Positions 8,242 through 17,842 of a stretch of DNA of 64,000 bases are shown piece by piece. Position numbers and translations under genes: made by a program. The notes beneath the pieces were generated by a model. It worked only from the letters and a program-made list of their open reading frames with translations, ran no database searches and was not told the origin of the DNA. Origin of the DNA: Bacteroidota bacterium (GTDB lineage: Bacteria; Bacteroidota; Bacteroidia; B-17B0; Aurantibacillaceae); contig JAHBTI010000001.1 of the NCBI GenBank assembly GCA_019638705.1, positions 248,001 through 312,000 of the forward strand. The letters run 5' to 3'. Positions within the stretch are counted from its first letter, which is position 1. The number at the start of each line of letters is the position of its first letter.

Positions 8242-8534
8242 AATACACGCTCATAGTTAAAGAAAGAGCAAAGGCTGAAATAGAAGAAATTGCAAGCGAC
8301 TATGAAAAGAAACGCGAAGGCTTGGGATACGCATTTTGGGAAGCCGCAGAAACAGCCTTGCATGATATAACTGCTAATCCTCTTGGATACGCAATAAAGT
8401 ACGAAGTGTATCGTACAAAACTGATAAGACCATTTCCGTTTTTGTTGATTTTTGAAGTTAAAGGAACAGAGATTATAGTCTATCAATGTTACGCGGGCAG
8501 AAGCGACCCCGCTAAAAAATACGGTTACAAATAA
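8238..8534 (+). CDS. RelE/ParE-family toxin
   Basis: The 98-residue protein has the RelE/ParE arrangement. The first strand is MKYTLIVKERAKAEIEEIASDYE, the helical pair contains GLGYAFWEAAETALHDITANP, and the strand block is YRTKLIRPFPFLLIFEV followed by IIVYQCYAGRSDP. The conserved basic residue before the FPF/Y strand is present. Such proteins either cut ribosome-bound mRNA or poison gyrase; the sequence does not distinguish these. The frame is intact, unlike the second toxin locus at 35957. It overlaps the antitoxin by four bases and ends in a terminator. Confidence 0.85.
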   Translation: MKYTLIVKERAKAEIEEIASDYEKKREGLGYAFWEAAETALHDITANPLGYAIKYEVYRTKLIRPFPFLLIFEVKGTEIIVYQCYAGRSDPAKKYGYK

Positions 8535-8563
8535 AAGCCCGATTGTTTTCGGGCTTTTATTTT
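8532..8563 (+). terminator. Intrinsic terminator after toxin gene
   Basis: An 11-bp stem (TAAAAGCCCGA with TCGGGCTTTTA, 8532-8542 and 8549-8559) encloses a TTGTTT loop and is followed by T-rich sequence. The left arm includes the toxin stop codon. Confidence 0.85.
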
Positions 8564-8644
8564 ACAACAACCCAACAAAAAAATCTTTCCTTATCTCATT
8601 TTTTTCTGTTTAATTCGTTAGCGTAAAATTAAACCACCAACACC

Positions 8645-10543
8645 ATGCTTGTAAAAATTAACATGAAAAAGAAAATATTCTTACGGCTTTGCCTTGCATT
8701 TATTTTTTGCTGCGTTCTTTCTGTCAATTTTTATGGACAAACGCAATCCTACAAAAACTATGATTCTCTTATACAAATAGCAGAAGCAAAAAAAGATTGG
8801 CACGCTGCCGCCATTCTTTTCAAAGAAATATATGTGTTGGAAAAAAATCCTTCTCGGTTGTATGTAGTCGCAAAATTCTATGCGCGAGCGAGGGACACAC
8901 AAAATGTATATTCTGCCTTAGACACAGCCTTACTCTGTGGCTATACCAATATTTATTTAATTGACAAGGACACCGTGCTTTCTTTTATACGAAACCAACA
9001 ACAATGGAAAGATTTGCGTGTAAAGTTCCAAGAAAAATATCAGGAAAAAGAAGATGTGTTTTACTGGGGCTTGTATTATGGCGTACTGTGTATAATTTTA
9101 ATTCTCAACTTGTTTTTATTCTTTTCTACTAAAGAACGTTCTTATCTTTTCATTTGTTTAATGCTGTTTGCAGATATGCACTGGGAAATGATGTTCAACT
9201 CAAGCCTTAAAGTATATTTTGTAAAAATAATTCCTTGGATGGCTGATGCAATGGTAACACGGATTTCGTCTGTTTGGTTTATAAGCACGTTAATAGCAAG
9301 TTATTTTTTGTTTACTAAAGCGTTTTTAAAGCTGAAAGAGAAAATGCCGCGCTTTAATATAGCTGTCAATGTTGTGCTTGTTGCATTTTTGCTAATGATA
9401 ACGGCTTCATATTTTCAATTAAAATTTCCTGATTGGATTGGCGTGATTGTGTTTGTTATAAGCATTGTCATTAGTTTATCCGTAGGAATACTTGCTTGGC
9501 GAAAAGGCATACACGAAGCAAAATATTTTATGGCAGCTTCATTGGTTCTTATAATTTGTTTTACTGTTACCGTGCTTATCACTCACTTGTCTGCTGTCTT
9601 TTTTGTTTATTCGGCTCTTAATATTGGTTTGCTGTTATTCTTTACAATATTAACCGTAGGTGTTGGCAGCAAGCTAAAACTTATGCAAAAAGAAAAAGAG
9701 CAGGCACAGGAAAAAGCTCTTGAAGTGTTGGAAGAAAAAGTACAACAACGTACCGCCGAAGTAGTGAAACAAAAACATTTGGTAGAAGAAAAACAAAAAG
9801 AAATTTTAGAAAGTATTACTTACGCCAAACGTTTGCAGCAAGCTATTTTACCGCCGCAAGAATACATTAACAAATTTGTGCCTCAGCATTTTATTTTATA
9901 CAAACCCAAAGATATTGTGGCAGGGGATTTTTATTGGAGCGAAAACGTTGGTGATTTATTTTTTATTGCCGCCGCTGACAGTACAGGGCACGGCGTTCCG
10001 GGCGCAATGGTTTCGGTAGTTTGCAGCAATGCGCTTAACAGAACCGTTTTAGAGTTTGGCGTAACCGAACCGGGAAAAATATTAGATAAAGCAAGAGAGT
10101 TGGTAATAGAAACTTTTGTAAAAAGCAGCAGCGAGGTAAAAGACGGCATGGATATTTCGCTGCTGTGTATTGATTTAAAAAATAAAAATATTTTTTGGAG
10201 CGGCGCAAATAATCCGCTTTGGTATGTTCAAAACAATGAGCTGAAAGAAATTAAAGCAGATAAACAACCCATTGGTAAAACTGAAAACCCGAAACCTTTT
10301 ACTACGCACCAAATAGATTACAAAGAGAATACCATGTTCTATTTATTTACCGACGGGCTTGCCGACCAATTTGGCGGAGAAAAAGGCAAAAAATTCAAGT
10401 ATAAACCTTTTGCCGATATGCTTTTAAACAACAGCCATTTACAGCAAGAGCAGCAAGCCGAAATAATTGATAAAGTTTTTTCAGATTGGAAAGGCGCACT
10501 TGAACAGGTGGACGATGTGTGCGTAATTGGCGTGAGGGTGTAA
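8645..10543 (+). CDS. Seven-TM sensor with SpoIIE-type serine phosphatase domain
   Basis: The 632-residue membrane protein starts with a signal peptide; the ATG at 8663, giving MKKKIFLRLCLAF, may be the true start. It continues with a periplasmic, TPR-like region of about 100 residues and then seven or so hydrophobic helices (about 140-345), as in 7TM-DISM-type sensors. A coiled coil (about 350-395, KEKEQAQEKALEVLEEKVQQ) leads into a PP2C/SpoIIE domain (about 415-632). That domain carries metal-binding aspartates in VAGDFYW, AAADSTGHGVPGAMVS and the C-terminal VDDVCVIGVRV. It should dephosphorylate Ser/Thr-phosphorylated partners, often anti-sigma antagonists, in response to an outside signal. 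No partner kinase or antagonist is nearby. Confidence 0.88.
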   Translation: MLVKINMKKKIFLRLCLAFIFCCVLSVNFYGQTQSYKNYDSLIQIAEAKKDWHAAAILFKEIYVLEKNPSRLYVVAKFYARARDTQNVYSALDTALLCGYTNIYLIDKDTVLSFIRNQQQWKDLRVKFQEKYQEKEDVFYWGLYYGVLCIILILNLFLFFSTKERSYLFICLMLFADMHWEMMFNSSLKVYFVKIIPWMADAMVTRISSVWFISTLIASYFLFTKAFLKLKEKMPRFNIAVNVVLVAFLLMITASYFQLKFPDWIGVIVFVISIVISLSVGILAWRKGIHEAKYFMAASLVLIICFTVTVLITHLSAVFFVYSALNIGLLLFFTILTVGVGSKLKLMQKEKEQAQEKALEVLEEKVQQRTAEVVKQKHLVEEKQKEILESITYAKRLQQAILPPQEYINKFVPQHFILYKPKDIVAGDFYWSENVGDLFFIAAADSTGHGVPGAMVSVVCSNALNRTVLEFGVTEPGKILDKARELVIETFVKSSSEVKDGMDISLLCIDLKNKNIFWSGANNPLWYVQNNELKEIKADKQPIGKTENPKPFTTHQIDYKENTMFYLFTDGLADQFGGEKGKKFKYKPFADMLLNNSHLQQEQQAEIIDKVFSDWKGALEQVDDVCVIGVRV

Positions 10544-10580
10544 ACAAAAAACAAAACGTACTTTTGCGTTTAAATAAAAT

Positions 10581-11288
10581 ATGAAAATAGCACTGATAGG
10601 TTACGGCAAAATGGGCAAAGAAATTGAAGCCGTTGCCGAAGAACGCAAACACGAAATTGTGTTGATAGTAGATAACAGCAACGCCGATTTGGTAAGTGAA
10701 AAAGATTTACAAAAAGCCGATGTTGCCATTGAATTTACAACACCCGAAGCCGCCACTGAAAATATTAAAAAATGTATTCATGCGGGCTTGCCTGTGGTGG
10801 TGGGCACTACGGGTTGGTACAAAGATTTTAAGGACATAGAAAAACTCTGCAAACAAAAAAAAGGAACCTTGTTTCATGCCACCAACTTTAGCATTGGCGT
10901 AAACTTGTTTTTTAAAGTAAACACTTATTTGGCAGAGTTGATGAACAAATACGATGATTACGATGTGAGCATGGAAGAAATTCATCACATTCATAAATTA
11001 GACAAACCAAGCGGCACGGCAATAACGCTGGCAAATCAAATTATTGAGCAGCTCAAACGCAAAAACAAATGGAGCATTTCGCATCAGGACGAAAATACCT
11101 TGTTTATTAAAGACATTCGTCAGGGTGAAGTGCCGGGAACACATACCATAAAATATTTTTCAGACATTGACGATATTGAAATCACGCACCGTGCCCACAA
11201 CCGCAAAGGCTTTGCCACAGGTGCAGTCATCGCCGCAGAATTTCTGAAAGGAAAATCAGGAATTTATACCATGAGTGATATTATTTAA
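10581..11288 (+). CDS. dapB: 4-hydroxy-tetrahydrodipicolinate reductase
   Basis: The 235-residue protein reduces 4-hydroxy-tetrahydrodipicolinate in the diaminopimelate/lysine pathway. It has the N-terminal nucleotide-binding motif IGYGKMG (6-12), the ATNFSIGVN block, and the substrate motif EEIHHIHKLDKPSGTA containing the catalytic His and Lys. It is shorter than E. coli DapB (273 residues), as is usual in Bacteroidota. A TACTTTTG -7-like box at 10559-10566 lies 15 bp before the ATG, suggesting its own transcript with a very short leader. Confidence 0.92.
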   Translation: MKIALIGYGKMGKEIEAVAEERKHEIVLIVDNSNADLVSEKDLQKADVAIEFTTPEAATENIKKCIHAGLPVVVGTTGWYKDFKDIEKLCKQKKGTLFHATNFSIGVNLFFKVNTYLAELMNKYDDYDVSMEEIHHIHKLDKPSGTAITLANQIIEQLKRKNKWSISHQDENTLFIKDIRQGEVPGTHTIKYFSDIDDIEITHRAHNRKGFATGAVIAAEFLKGKSGIYTMSDII

Positions 11289-11340
11289 AGGCTTTTGAAG
11301 TTGCGTTCTTTCAACGCTCAACATTCACTCTCAACTTATA

Positions 11341-11763
11341 TTATTTCTCAAACTCTTCAAACGATTTTCGCCATAAGTCGGGTAGGGGAATACTTACGTT
11401 GTTTACATAATCCATGGCAACCAAAACGCTGATACCGGTGGCAACTTCAATTAAATCGTTGTTTACTTTTTTTACTAAAGCAGTTTTTGTAGTTATACTT
11501 TTGTTGCCAATGCGCATGGTTTTTGTGCAGCAATAAATTTCATCTTGCAATTGTATGGGTATATGAAAATCCAGTTCAATGCGCGCCAAAATAAAACCTG
11601 TTTCACTCCAGTTAATTCGCCCCAAAATTTTGTTGAGGTAATGCACACGCCCCAACTCAATAAACGTAGCGTAGTTTGCATTGTTTACATGGTTCAGTTT
11701 ATCGGTGTCTGCAAAGCGCAGTTGAATGGGAATAATGTGTCTATAATCTTGAAATTGTATCAT
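11341..11763 (-). CDS. Hotdog-fold acyl-CoA thioesterase (YbgC/FadM type)
   Basis: This is a 140-residue single hotdog domain. The motif RFADTDKLNHVNNANYATFIELGR contains the Asp (D21) and the HVNN turn of 4-hydroxybenzoyl-CoA-type thioesterases. The substrate acyl chain is unknown. The start codon overlaps the end of the polyprenyl synthase gene by four bases (ATGA), so the two are translationally coupled in an operon with rfbA. Confidence 0.85.
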   Translation of the reverse strand: MIQFQDYRHIIPIQLRFADTDKLNHVNNANYATFIELGRVHYLNKILGRINWSETGFILARIELDFHIPIQLQDEIYCCTKTMRIGNKSITTKTALVKKVNNDLIEVATGISVLVAMDYVNNVSIPLPDLWRKSFEEFEK

Positions 11764-12746
11764 GTGTTTCGGTTTAAAAGTTCAAGCGCAAATTTTTTGA
11801 GTGCTTCTTTTTTCTCTTGTTTGGCTTCAATGTTTTCTAAAAAATTTAATGCCAATTTGGTGTGTTTGTCGGCTTCTTGTATGCTGATGTTTTTAATGTT
11901 AAGCGCATTATAAATTTCCAAAACACCGCTTACTTTTTTCTCTGCCTCTTTTTCTTTCAGTTTCAGGAGTTTTTGCAATTCTTTCTTTTGCTTGGTATCA
12001 GAGAGTTCCAAAGCTTTCAGCAACAAAAACGTTTTTTTGTTGGAAATAATATCGCCGCCAGGTTGTTTGCCGAATTTTTGGCTGTCATCGGCAAAAGCGT
12101 CCAACACATCGTCCATCAATTGAAAAGCAATGCCCAAATGTTTCCCGAATCGATATAAATTTTCTTGTGCTTCATCGCTTGCGTAGGCATTGATTGCACC
12201 CATTTGCAAACTGCAACCAAGCAGCACCGCCGTTTTAAAAGTTATCATTCGGATATAATTTTCCACGCTTACTTCCGTTTGCGTTTCAAAATTCATATCC
12301 ATTTGTTGCCCTTCGCACACTTCCACGGCAGTTTTTCCAAACAGGCTTGAAAGTTTTTTAAACTCTTTGAAACCGTATTCCTGCAACACATTAAAGGATT
12401 TTACCAACATCACATCACCGCTCAAAATGGCACTGTTTGTGTTCCATTTTTTGTGAACGGTTTCTTTGCCTCTGCGCAAGGGTGCGCTATCCAAAATATC
12501 ATCGTGAATAAGCGAAAAGTTATGAAACAACTCTACGGCTAATGCGGAATTTAAAGCGAGCTTAACGTCTTTATCAAACAAATCGCAAGCCACTAAAGCG
12601 AGCAAAGAACGCAAACGTTTTCCGCCCAGCGAAAGAATGTAATCTTCGGGAGCGTAGAGTTCATGCGGTTTTTGTGTGGCAAGCTGTTCCCTGTATGTAT
12701 CAAGGTGTGCTGAAAAAAGTTTTAAAAAAGCTTCGTAATCTTTCAC
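11760..12746 (-). CDS. Polyprenyl diphosphate synthase
   Basis: The 328-residue all-helical trans-prenyltransferase has both Asp-rich motifs, DDILD (82-86) followed by RRG, and MDDVLD in the second half, together with the GGKRLR substrate-binding block (41-46). The residue five positions before the first motif is F77. In several related enzymes a bulky aromatic there limits the product to C15-C20. A short-chain product is therefore inferred, but long-chain activity cannot be ruled out. It sits 9 bp downstream of rfbA and overlaps the thioesterase gene. Isoprenoid supply genes ispG, ispF and idi are elsewhere in the window. Confidence 0.88.
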   Translation of the reverse strand: MKDYEAFLKLFSAHLDTYREQLATQKPHELYAPEDYILSLGGKRLRSLLALVACDLFDKDVKLALNSALAVELFHNFSLIHDDILDSAPLRRGKETVHKKWNTNSAILSGDVMLVKSFNVLQEYGFKEFKKLSSLFGKTAVEVCEGQQMDMNFETQTEVSVENYIRMITFKTAVLLGCSLQMGAINAYASDEAQENLYRFGKHLGIAFQLMDDVLDAFADDSQKFGKQPGGDIISNKKTFLLLKALELSDTKQKKELQKLLKLKEKEAEKKVSGVLEIYNALNIKNISIQEADKHTKLALNFLENIEAKQEKKEALKKFALELLNRNT

Positions 12747-12755
12747 GCTTCAGTG

Positions 12756-13622
12756 TTATGAGTTTTTGGCGAGTTCAAGCAAATAATTTCCGTAGCCGCT
12801 TTTGGTGAGTGGTTGCGCAATTTTCACTAATTGTTCTTTGTTGATATAGCCCATATTGTAAGCCACTTCTTCAATGCAACCAATTTTTAAACCTTGCCGT
12901 TCTTCTATCACTTGCACAAACTGCCCCGCTTGCATGAGCGAGGGAAAAGTTCCCGTGTCTAACCACGCAGTGCCTCTGTCCATAATGGAAACCTTGAGTC
13001 TGCCTTGTTTTAAATATTCTTTGTTCACATCGGTAATTTCGTATTCGCCGCGCGCGCTTGGTTTCAGTTCTTTGGCAATTTTCACCACGTTGTTATCATA
13101 AAAATACAATCCCGGCACGGCGTAATTTGATTTGGGTTCTTTGGGTTTTTCTTCAATGGAAAGCACCTTGTTGTTTTTGTCAAACTCCACCACACCGTAG
13201 CGTTCGGGGTCGCTCACATGGTAAGCAAACACTACGCCGCCGTCAGGATTATTAATTTGTTTGAGATTGCTGCCAAGCCCAACGCCGTAAAAAATATTAT
13301 CGCCCAAAATGAGAGCTACTTTATCGTTGCCGATAAATTTTTCGCCAATCACAAAAGCCTGCGCCAGTCCGTTGGGAACTTCCTGCACGGCATAAGAAAA
13401 TTTACAGCCCAAACTGTCGCCGTTTCCCAAAAGGCGTTCAAAGTTGGGTAAATCGTGGGGCGTGGAAATAATTAAAATCTCACGAATGCCCGACATCATT
13501 AACACCGAGAGCGGATAATAAATCATGGGTTTATCGTAAATGGGCATCATTTGCTTGCTCATAGCCAAAGTAAGCGGGTGTAAACGTGTGCCTGAGCCGC
13601 CTGCTAAAATTATTCCTTTCAT
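12756..13622 (-). CDS. rfbA: Glucose-1-phosphate thymidylyltransferase
   Basis: The 288-residue enzyme makes dTDP-glucose, the first step to dTDP-L-rhamnose and other deoxysugars of surface polysaccharide. The nucleotide-binding signature [20 protein letters not shown] (8-27) and the sugar-phosphate-binding [20 protein letters not shown] segment are present, and length matches RfbA/RmlA. The rest of the rml pathway is not adjacent. A minus-strand TACCTTTG box at 13668-13661 lies about 40 bp upstream of the ATG, so rfbA probably heads this three-gene operon. Confidence 0.93.
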   Translation of the reverse strand: MKGIILAGGSGTRLHPLTLAMSKQMMPIYDKPMIYYPLSVLMMSGIREILIISTPHDLPNFERLLGNGDSLGCKFSYAVQEVPNGLAQAFVIGEKFIGNDKVALILGDNIFYGVGLGSNLKQINNPDGGVVFAYHVSDPERYGVVEFDKNNKVLSIEEKPKEPKSNYAVPGLYFYDNNVVKIAKELKPSARGEYEITDVNKEYLKQGRLKVSIMDRGTAWLDTGTFPSLMQAGQFVQVIEERQGLKIGCIEEVAYNMGYINKEQLVKIAQPLTKSGYGNYLLELAKNS

Positions 13623-13696
13623 AATGATATATTTAATTGTTTTTTCAAATAAAATGCGGGCAAAGGTAGAAATTTAAGCCGTGTAAGGGGTCATTT

Positions 13697-13759
13697 TGTG
13701 CGAAATGCCCTTTTTATTGTGTGAAATGCCCTTTTGACTGTGTGAAATTATGCGCTTGT
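13697..13759. repeat. Three direct repeats at an exact 21-bp period
   Basis: Three copies of a unit starting TGTGnGAAAT begin at 13697, 13718 and 13739. The first two share TGTGnGAAATGCCCTTTT; the third diverges after TGTGTGAAAT. The array ends directly over the predicted -33 region of the downstream surface-protein operon. A 21-bp period is two helical turns, so all copies face the same side of the DNA, as in an operator array for a cooperative regulator. Confidence 0.75.
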
Positions 13760-13782
13760 GTAATAATCTTTTTCTATATTTG
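13756..13782 (+). promoter_or_regulatory. Promoter of the surface-protein operon, TATATTTG
   Basis: TATATTTG at 13775-13782 matches the -7 box TAnnTTTG exactly. TTG at 13756-13758 is a possible -33 element, but the 16-bp spacer is short, which may mean an activator is needed. The predicted transcript would start about 20 bp before the ATG at 13809. Confidence 0.5.
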
Positions 13783-13808
13783 GGGAAATTGTAGCTTAAA
13801 TTAGTATT

Positions 13809-14282
13809 ATGAAAAGAGTAAGTATTTTAATTTTAACGTTTATTTTGACAGGATTTTCGGTTCGTGCGCAAAATCCTACATACAATGATTTGGTGTCTGT
13901 TATTTACGCCAAGCTCCCAAATGCAGATGTGTCGGGCAAAATCCTTTCGTTTGTGTCTTGGTCTGCTGCCGATGCCGCAAGCAGAGATGTGAACAAAGAA
14001 TTTGACCGTGTTGGTACAATATACCAGTTGGCAAAATTGAAAAACGGCAACAAGGGTACAATTGTAATCAGTTGCAATATTGACGGGGGTTCTACCGCCA
14101 CCATAGCCTTTAGTAAAGACGGTATAAATTTTGCCTTAAAAATTAACAAATCAGATTTTAATTTTTTAAGCAATGTAACTTCCAACAAAAACATTGTTTA
14201 TGACAATACAGGCACAAAGGTTTTTGAAAACCTAACCCAACAACAGGTTTTTATGTCTTACAATAGCTTAATCACGCGATAA
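13809..14282 (+). CDS. Small exported protein, unknown family
   Basis: The 157-residue protein has a clear signal peptide (MKRVSILILTFILTGFSVRAQ, cleavage after the Ala-Gln region). The mature part of about 135 residues contains no cysteine pair or lipobox, and it ends FMSYNSLITR. I do not recognise the family. Alternating polar and hydrophobic strands (GTIVISCNIDGGSTATIAFS, FALKIN) suggest a beta-rich fold. It is the first gene of an apparent operon: the giant T9SS protein begins 6 bp after its stop. A role in secretion or anchoring of that protein is a guess from position only. Confidence 0.7.
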   Translation: MKRVSILILTFILTGFSVRAQNPTYNDLVSVIYAKLPNADVSGKILSFVSWSAADAASRDVNKEFDRVGTIYQLAKLKNGNKGTIVISCNIDGGSTATIAFSKDGINFALKINKSDFNFLSNVTSNKNIVYDNTGTKVFENLTQQQVFMSYNSLITR

Positions 14283-14288
14283 AATTTT

Positions 14289-17200
14289 ATGAGAAATTCA
14301 CTATACAAATTTGTTATTCTGTTGGCGTTTTTTGTAGGAACAAAAGCATACGCTCAACAAATAGCCGCTTGCCAAAATGCGCAAAACGCCTGTGATAATC
14401 CGGGATTTCAATTAACACCGGGCGGAACAGGTTTACCGGGTAACTTAAATGTGAGTAATCCGGGTTCAAATCCTCAGGGGGTTAATTCGGGTTGTTTGTT
14501 TACCAACGGTCCAAGCCCAAACTGGATGATTATTACTGTGGGCAGCAGCGGTATGCTTGGTTTCTCGTTTGGTGCTAACGGGAGTGCTTTCCCTCAAACG
14601 GGTCTTTATGACTGGGCTATGTGGGCTTATGACCCGAATACAACCTGTAACGGTATTTTCAATAATACCTTGCCGCCTGTGGCTTGTAATTGGAATGGTT
14701 CAGGTACGGGCGGAACAGGAATGGGAACACCACCACCGGGTGGAAGTTCAAGTAATTATCAACCCTCTATTCCGGTAACGGCAGGTCAGCAGTTTATTAT
14801 ATTACTGTCAAATTATAGTGGCATTACAGCAAGTGTAACCATTCAAAATAATGGTACTGCGGGCTTGGCTTGCAGCCCTTTAATTATGCCAAGTGTCATT
14901 CGCTGCCCTAATCAGCAAACGGTGCTTACGGGTACTTGGGCAGCCGCGGCACTTACCAATGTCATGTACACGCTAACACCTGTTATGCCTCCAAGTTCTT
15001 TAACAAGCACCGTTTCGGCAAACCCAAGTTTTACCGTAAGCACGCCCACTACCAAATCGTGGACACTTTTGGCATCGGGCATTAACAGCATAAATGCCAT
15101 AGTAACCGCAAGCACGGTAGTAACTATTACTACCAGCCCGACTATTAAAATGGACGTTGTGGCATCGCCTAACCCTACAACAGCCATAGGTGCTGCGGGA
15201 AATGTATGCTATAACACGCCCGCCACGTTTACGGCTTTAGGGGCAGGTACAGGCTATACTTTAACGGGACCAAATAATCTCATGCAACTTTCAGGCATTC
15301 CTATTATTACCTCGCCGTCGCTTACGGCAAGCGGTTCATATACAATCGCGACTACCTTATTTTCTGGTTGTACGGCAACAGGAGCTGTGCTTGTAAACGT
15401 GTCGCCTAATCACAATATTTCGGTAATTACGCTTACTAATGTGTGTATGGACGCGGCAGTTACTTTAACCGCAAATATGCCAACCGCCACGCTTTATTCG
15501 TGGAACGGACCAAACTCATTTGTCGGTGCAGGGGCTGTTGTAAACATACCCAATATGCAAGTGCAGTCGGCAGGAGGTTACACGGTAAATGCCAGCATCA
15601 ACTTTAATGGCATTACCTGCCCGCGCAGGTCGGTTACACAGGTAAATGTGGTGCAAACTTTTCCTGTTGATGTTGCCGCTTCGCCTAATGATACACTTTG
15701 TCAGGGCGATAATTTAAGTCTTTTTTCAGGCAGTACAGGCACAAATGCGGTTTACAACTGGAAAGGTCCCAACAGTTTTAATATGTTTGCTCAAAATGCA
15801 GGCGTAGGCAATATATTACCTGTTCATGCAGGTGTATATACGGTAACAGCCTCGTTTTCCAATGGTCAATTAACCTGCAACAGGACAAATGATATACGGA
15901 TTTCTGTAATTGCTACGGCTTTTCCTACACTAACCATGCCAAGCAACATCTGTCAAAATACCGATGCTGTTTTTTCGGTAAGTGCCACGGCAAACCCCAT
16001 AGCCTACTCGTGGGCAGGACCAAATAATTTTTACTCTGCCACGCAGCAATTTACTATTGACAGCGTGCAGCCGCCTCACGGGGGGCAATATTTCGGCACG
16101 GCATATTTTGCCATTGGCGGCACAAAAATTTGCTCTAAGCAAGTGAGTGGGCAGATGAACGTTGTGCCTGTTAATAGCATCAGCGTTGTGCCGCCTGAGC
16201 CTGTTTGCCGCCCTGATAATGCTTATTTGTACAGTTCGGCAATAGCCGCCACATCTTATACATGGACAGGTCCTAATAATTTCTTGGATTATCAAAACAA
16301 TGCGGTGGTGTATAATCCGCCTGTAAGTTCATCGGGTATTTATACCGTGCGCGCAGGTTTTGGCGGCGGTGCGCTTACCTGTTATAACACCACTACCGTG
16401 TCATTAACCGTAAACCCTGTTATCAATTTTAATTTACCTCAAAATCCAAGACCATACTGTTATGATGATGTTATTCATATAAACGGTCCTGCAGGAGCAA
16501 CCTCTTATACATGGACAAGCTCCACAGGTTATACATCAAATAACAAAGACCTGCATCTTACCAAGGTGCAACCTGAGAACTCGGGTATTTATACCCTGTC
16601 TGTTTCTCTCGGACCATGTGTAACCAGAGCAAGCACCAACTTGGAAATATTAAGCCGAATAAAATTAGACGAAGCCGTAGTGCCAAGAAGCATAACAGTT
16701 TGTAAAGAAGCTCCGCCTTCTTATTTTATGGCTGATGCCATAGGAGGCAGCAAAAATTATGCCTTTACTTGGAATCCTGAAAGTTACCTCAGTTCCCCAA
16801 CAGGAAGCTACATTGTGGCAAATCCAAAAGGCACGGTGGTGTATAATGTAACAGGATACGACATTGCTTGCCCTCACTATTCGGTAAGTTACGCCTTTAC
16901 GGTAACAGTAAAATCCGCTCCTGAACCAAAATTGGTTTTGGAAAAAACTGCAAGCTGTCAGCCGTTGTGTTTGTTTTACAATCCTGATATTGAAAAGAAA
17001 CAAAACGCCGTGGTGTTTTACGAATTTGTAAACGAAGCAACCGGTGCAAGCAGAAAATTTCAGGTGGACAGTAACTCCAATTACAGCACCGATTATTGTA
17101 TTCCCGATGCAGGCAAATACAAAGTAAGAATTACCACCACCATTCTTACCGATGATAATCTGCGTTGCAGCGAAACATTTGAACAGCCGTGGAGCCTTGA

Positions 17201-17753
17201 AGTGTATCCGAAACCGGGTTCTGATATTCTGTGGACACCCGAAAATCCTACTTTGGAAGATAATACGGTAACGTTTAACGCCGTTTCAAAGCACGATGCA
17301 GAAATTTTAAGTTGGGATATTGACGGATTTGTCCGCGATTCGGTTGTGGAAATAAGTCCGGTAAGAGTGTTTGAAAACTCTGGGCAATATGCCGTTATTT
17401 TAGTTACCCAAACTACCGACTGGGGCTGTTACGATACCATAGTGAGATTTTTAGATGTAAAAGACAATTTTAATGTGTATATCCCTAACGTGTTTACGCC
17501 AAATAACGACGGAAAAAACGATGTGTTTATGGCAAAAGGTTCTGCCATAAGTCAAGATGGTTTTTCAATGGAAATATTTGATGTATGGGGAACCTCTCTG
17601 TTTTACACCACAAATCCGCAAACGGGCTGGGACGGTACAAACAAAAAAGGCGAAATTGCACAAAACGGCACTTACACCTACCGCATAGTTATGGTTAGTG
17701 ATAATAAAGACGGACAAAAAGAATTTAAGGGCGTAGTTATTTTGATGAAATAA
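14289..17753 (+). CDS. Giant T9SS-exported surface protein with Ig-like repeats (paralog 1)
   Basis: The 1154-residue protein has a signal peptide (MRNSLYKFVILLAFFVGTKAYAQ) and a Gly/Pro/Asn-rich first domain. It then has about eight Ig/PKD-like repeats of roughly 80-100 residues, each with a Y-x-W-x-GPN core such as YSWNGPNSF, YNWKGPNSF and YTWTGPNNF. A late PKD-like domain precedes a C-terminal gliding-motility-type sorting domain (about 1065-1154, NVYIPNVFTPNNDGKNDVF ... GWDGT ... TYTYRIVMV). The domain order predicts export by the type IX system and display at the cell surface, for adhesion or matrix building. It is closely related to the next gene. Confidence 0.88.
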   Translation: MRNSLYKFVILLAFFVGTKAYAQQIAACQNAQNACDNPGFQLTPGGTGLPGNLNVSNPGSNPQGVNSGCLFTNGPSPNWMIITVGSSGMLGFSFGANGSAFPQTGLYDWAMWAYDPNTTCNGIFNNTLPPVACNWNGSGTGGTGMGTPPPGGSSSNYQPSIPVTAGQQFIILLSNYSGITASVTIQNNGTAGLACSPLIMPSVIRCPNQQTVLTGTWAAAALTNVMYTLTPVMPPSSLTSTVSANPSFTVSTPTTKSWTLLASGINSINAIVTASTVVTITTSPTIKMDVVASPNPTTAIGAAGNVCYNTPATFTALGAGTGYTLTGPNNLMQLSGIPIITSPSLTASGSYTIATTLFSGCTATGAVLVNVSPNHNISVITLTNVCMDAAVTLTANMPTATLYSWNGPNSFVGAGAVVNIPNMQVQSAGGYTVNASINFNGITCPRRSVTQVNVVQTFPVDVAASPNDTLCQGDNLSLFSGSTGTNAVYNWKGPNSFNMFAQNAGVGNILPVHAGVYTVTASFSNGQLTCNRTNDIRISVIATAFPTLTMPSNICQNTDAVFSVSATANPIAYSWAGPNNFYSATQQFTIDSVQPPHGGQYFGTAYFAIGGTKICSKQVSGQMNVVPVNSISVVPPEPVCRPDNAYLYSSAIAATSYTWTGPNNFLDYQNNAVVYNPPVSSSGIYTVRAGFGGGALTCYNTTTVSLTVNPVINFNLPQNPRPYCYDDVIHINGPAGATSYTWTSSTGYTSNNKDLHLTKVQPENSGIYTLSVSLGPCVTRASTNLEILSRIKLDEAVVPRSITVCKEAPPSYFMADAIGGSKNYAFTWNPESYLSSPTGSYIVANPKGTVVYNVTGYDIACPHYSVSYAFTVTVKSAPEPKLVLEKTASCQPLCLFYNPDIEKKQNAVVFYEFVNEATGASRKFQVDSNSNYSTDYCIPDAGKYKVRITTTILTDDNLRCSETFEQPWSLEVYPKPGSDILWTPENPTLEDNTVTFNAVSKHDAEILSWDIDGFVRDSVVEISPVRVFENSGQYAVILVTQTTDWGCYDTIVRFLDVKDNFNVYIPNVFTPNNDGKNDVFMAKGSAISQDGFSMEIFDVWGTSLFYTTNPQTGWDGTNKKGEIAQNGTYTYRIVMVSDNKDGQKEFKGVVILMK

Positions 17754-17806
17754 GTGTGTGGCAATTTATTTTACACGATGCGGCAAACTGATTTATAAAA
17801 AGTAAG

Positions 17807-17814
17807 TACATTTG
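17807..17814 (+). promoter_or_regulatory. -7 box TACATTTG before the second giant protein gene
   Basis: An exact TAnnTTTG match lies 28 bp before the ATG at 17843, in the 89-bp gap between the two giant genes. No good -33 TTG is present at the usual distance (a CTG is at 17788-17790). The second paralog may thus have its own weak or activated promoter. Confidence 0.35.
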
Positions 17815-17842
17815 AAGCCCTTGGGAAACAACTGATTTTGAT

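Noticed and set aside
8034..8486. 150-residue minus-strand frame across the first toxin-antitoxin pair
   Set aside because: It is antisense to two well-supported overlapping genes and has no domain of its own.
15930..16295. Arg/Cys-rich minus-strand frame inside the giant T9SS gene
   Set aside because: Repeated Thr/Ser/Pro codons on the plus strand create open antisense frames; there is no promoter or family match.
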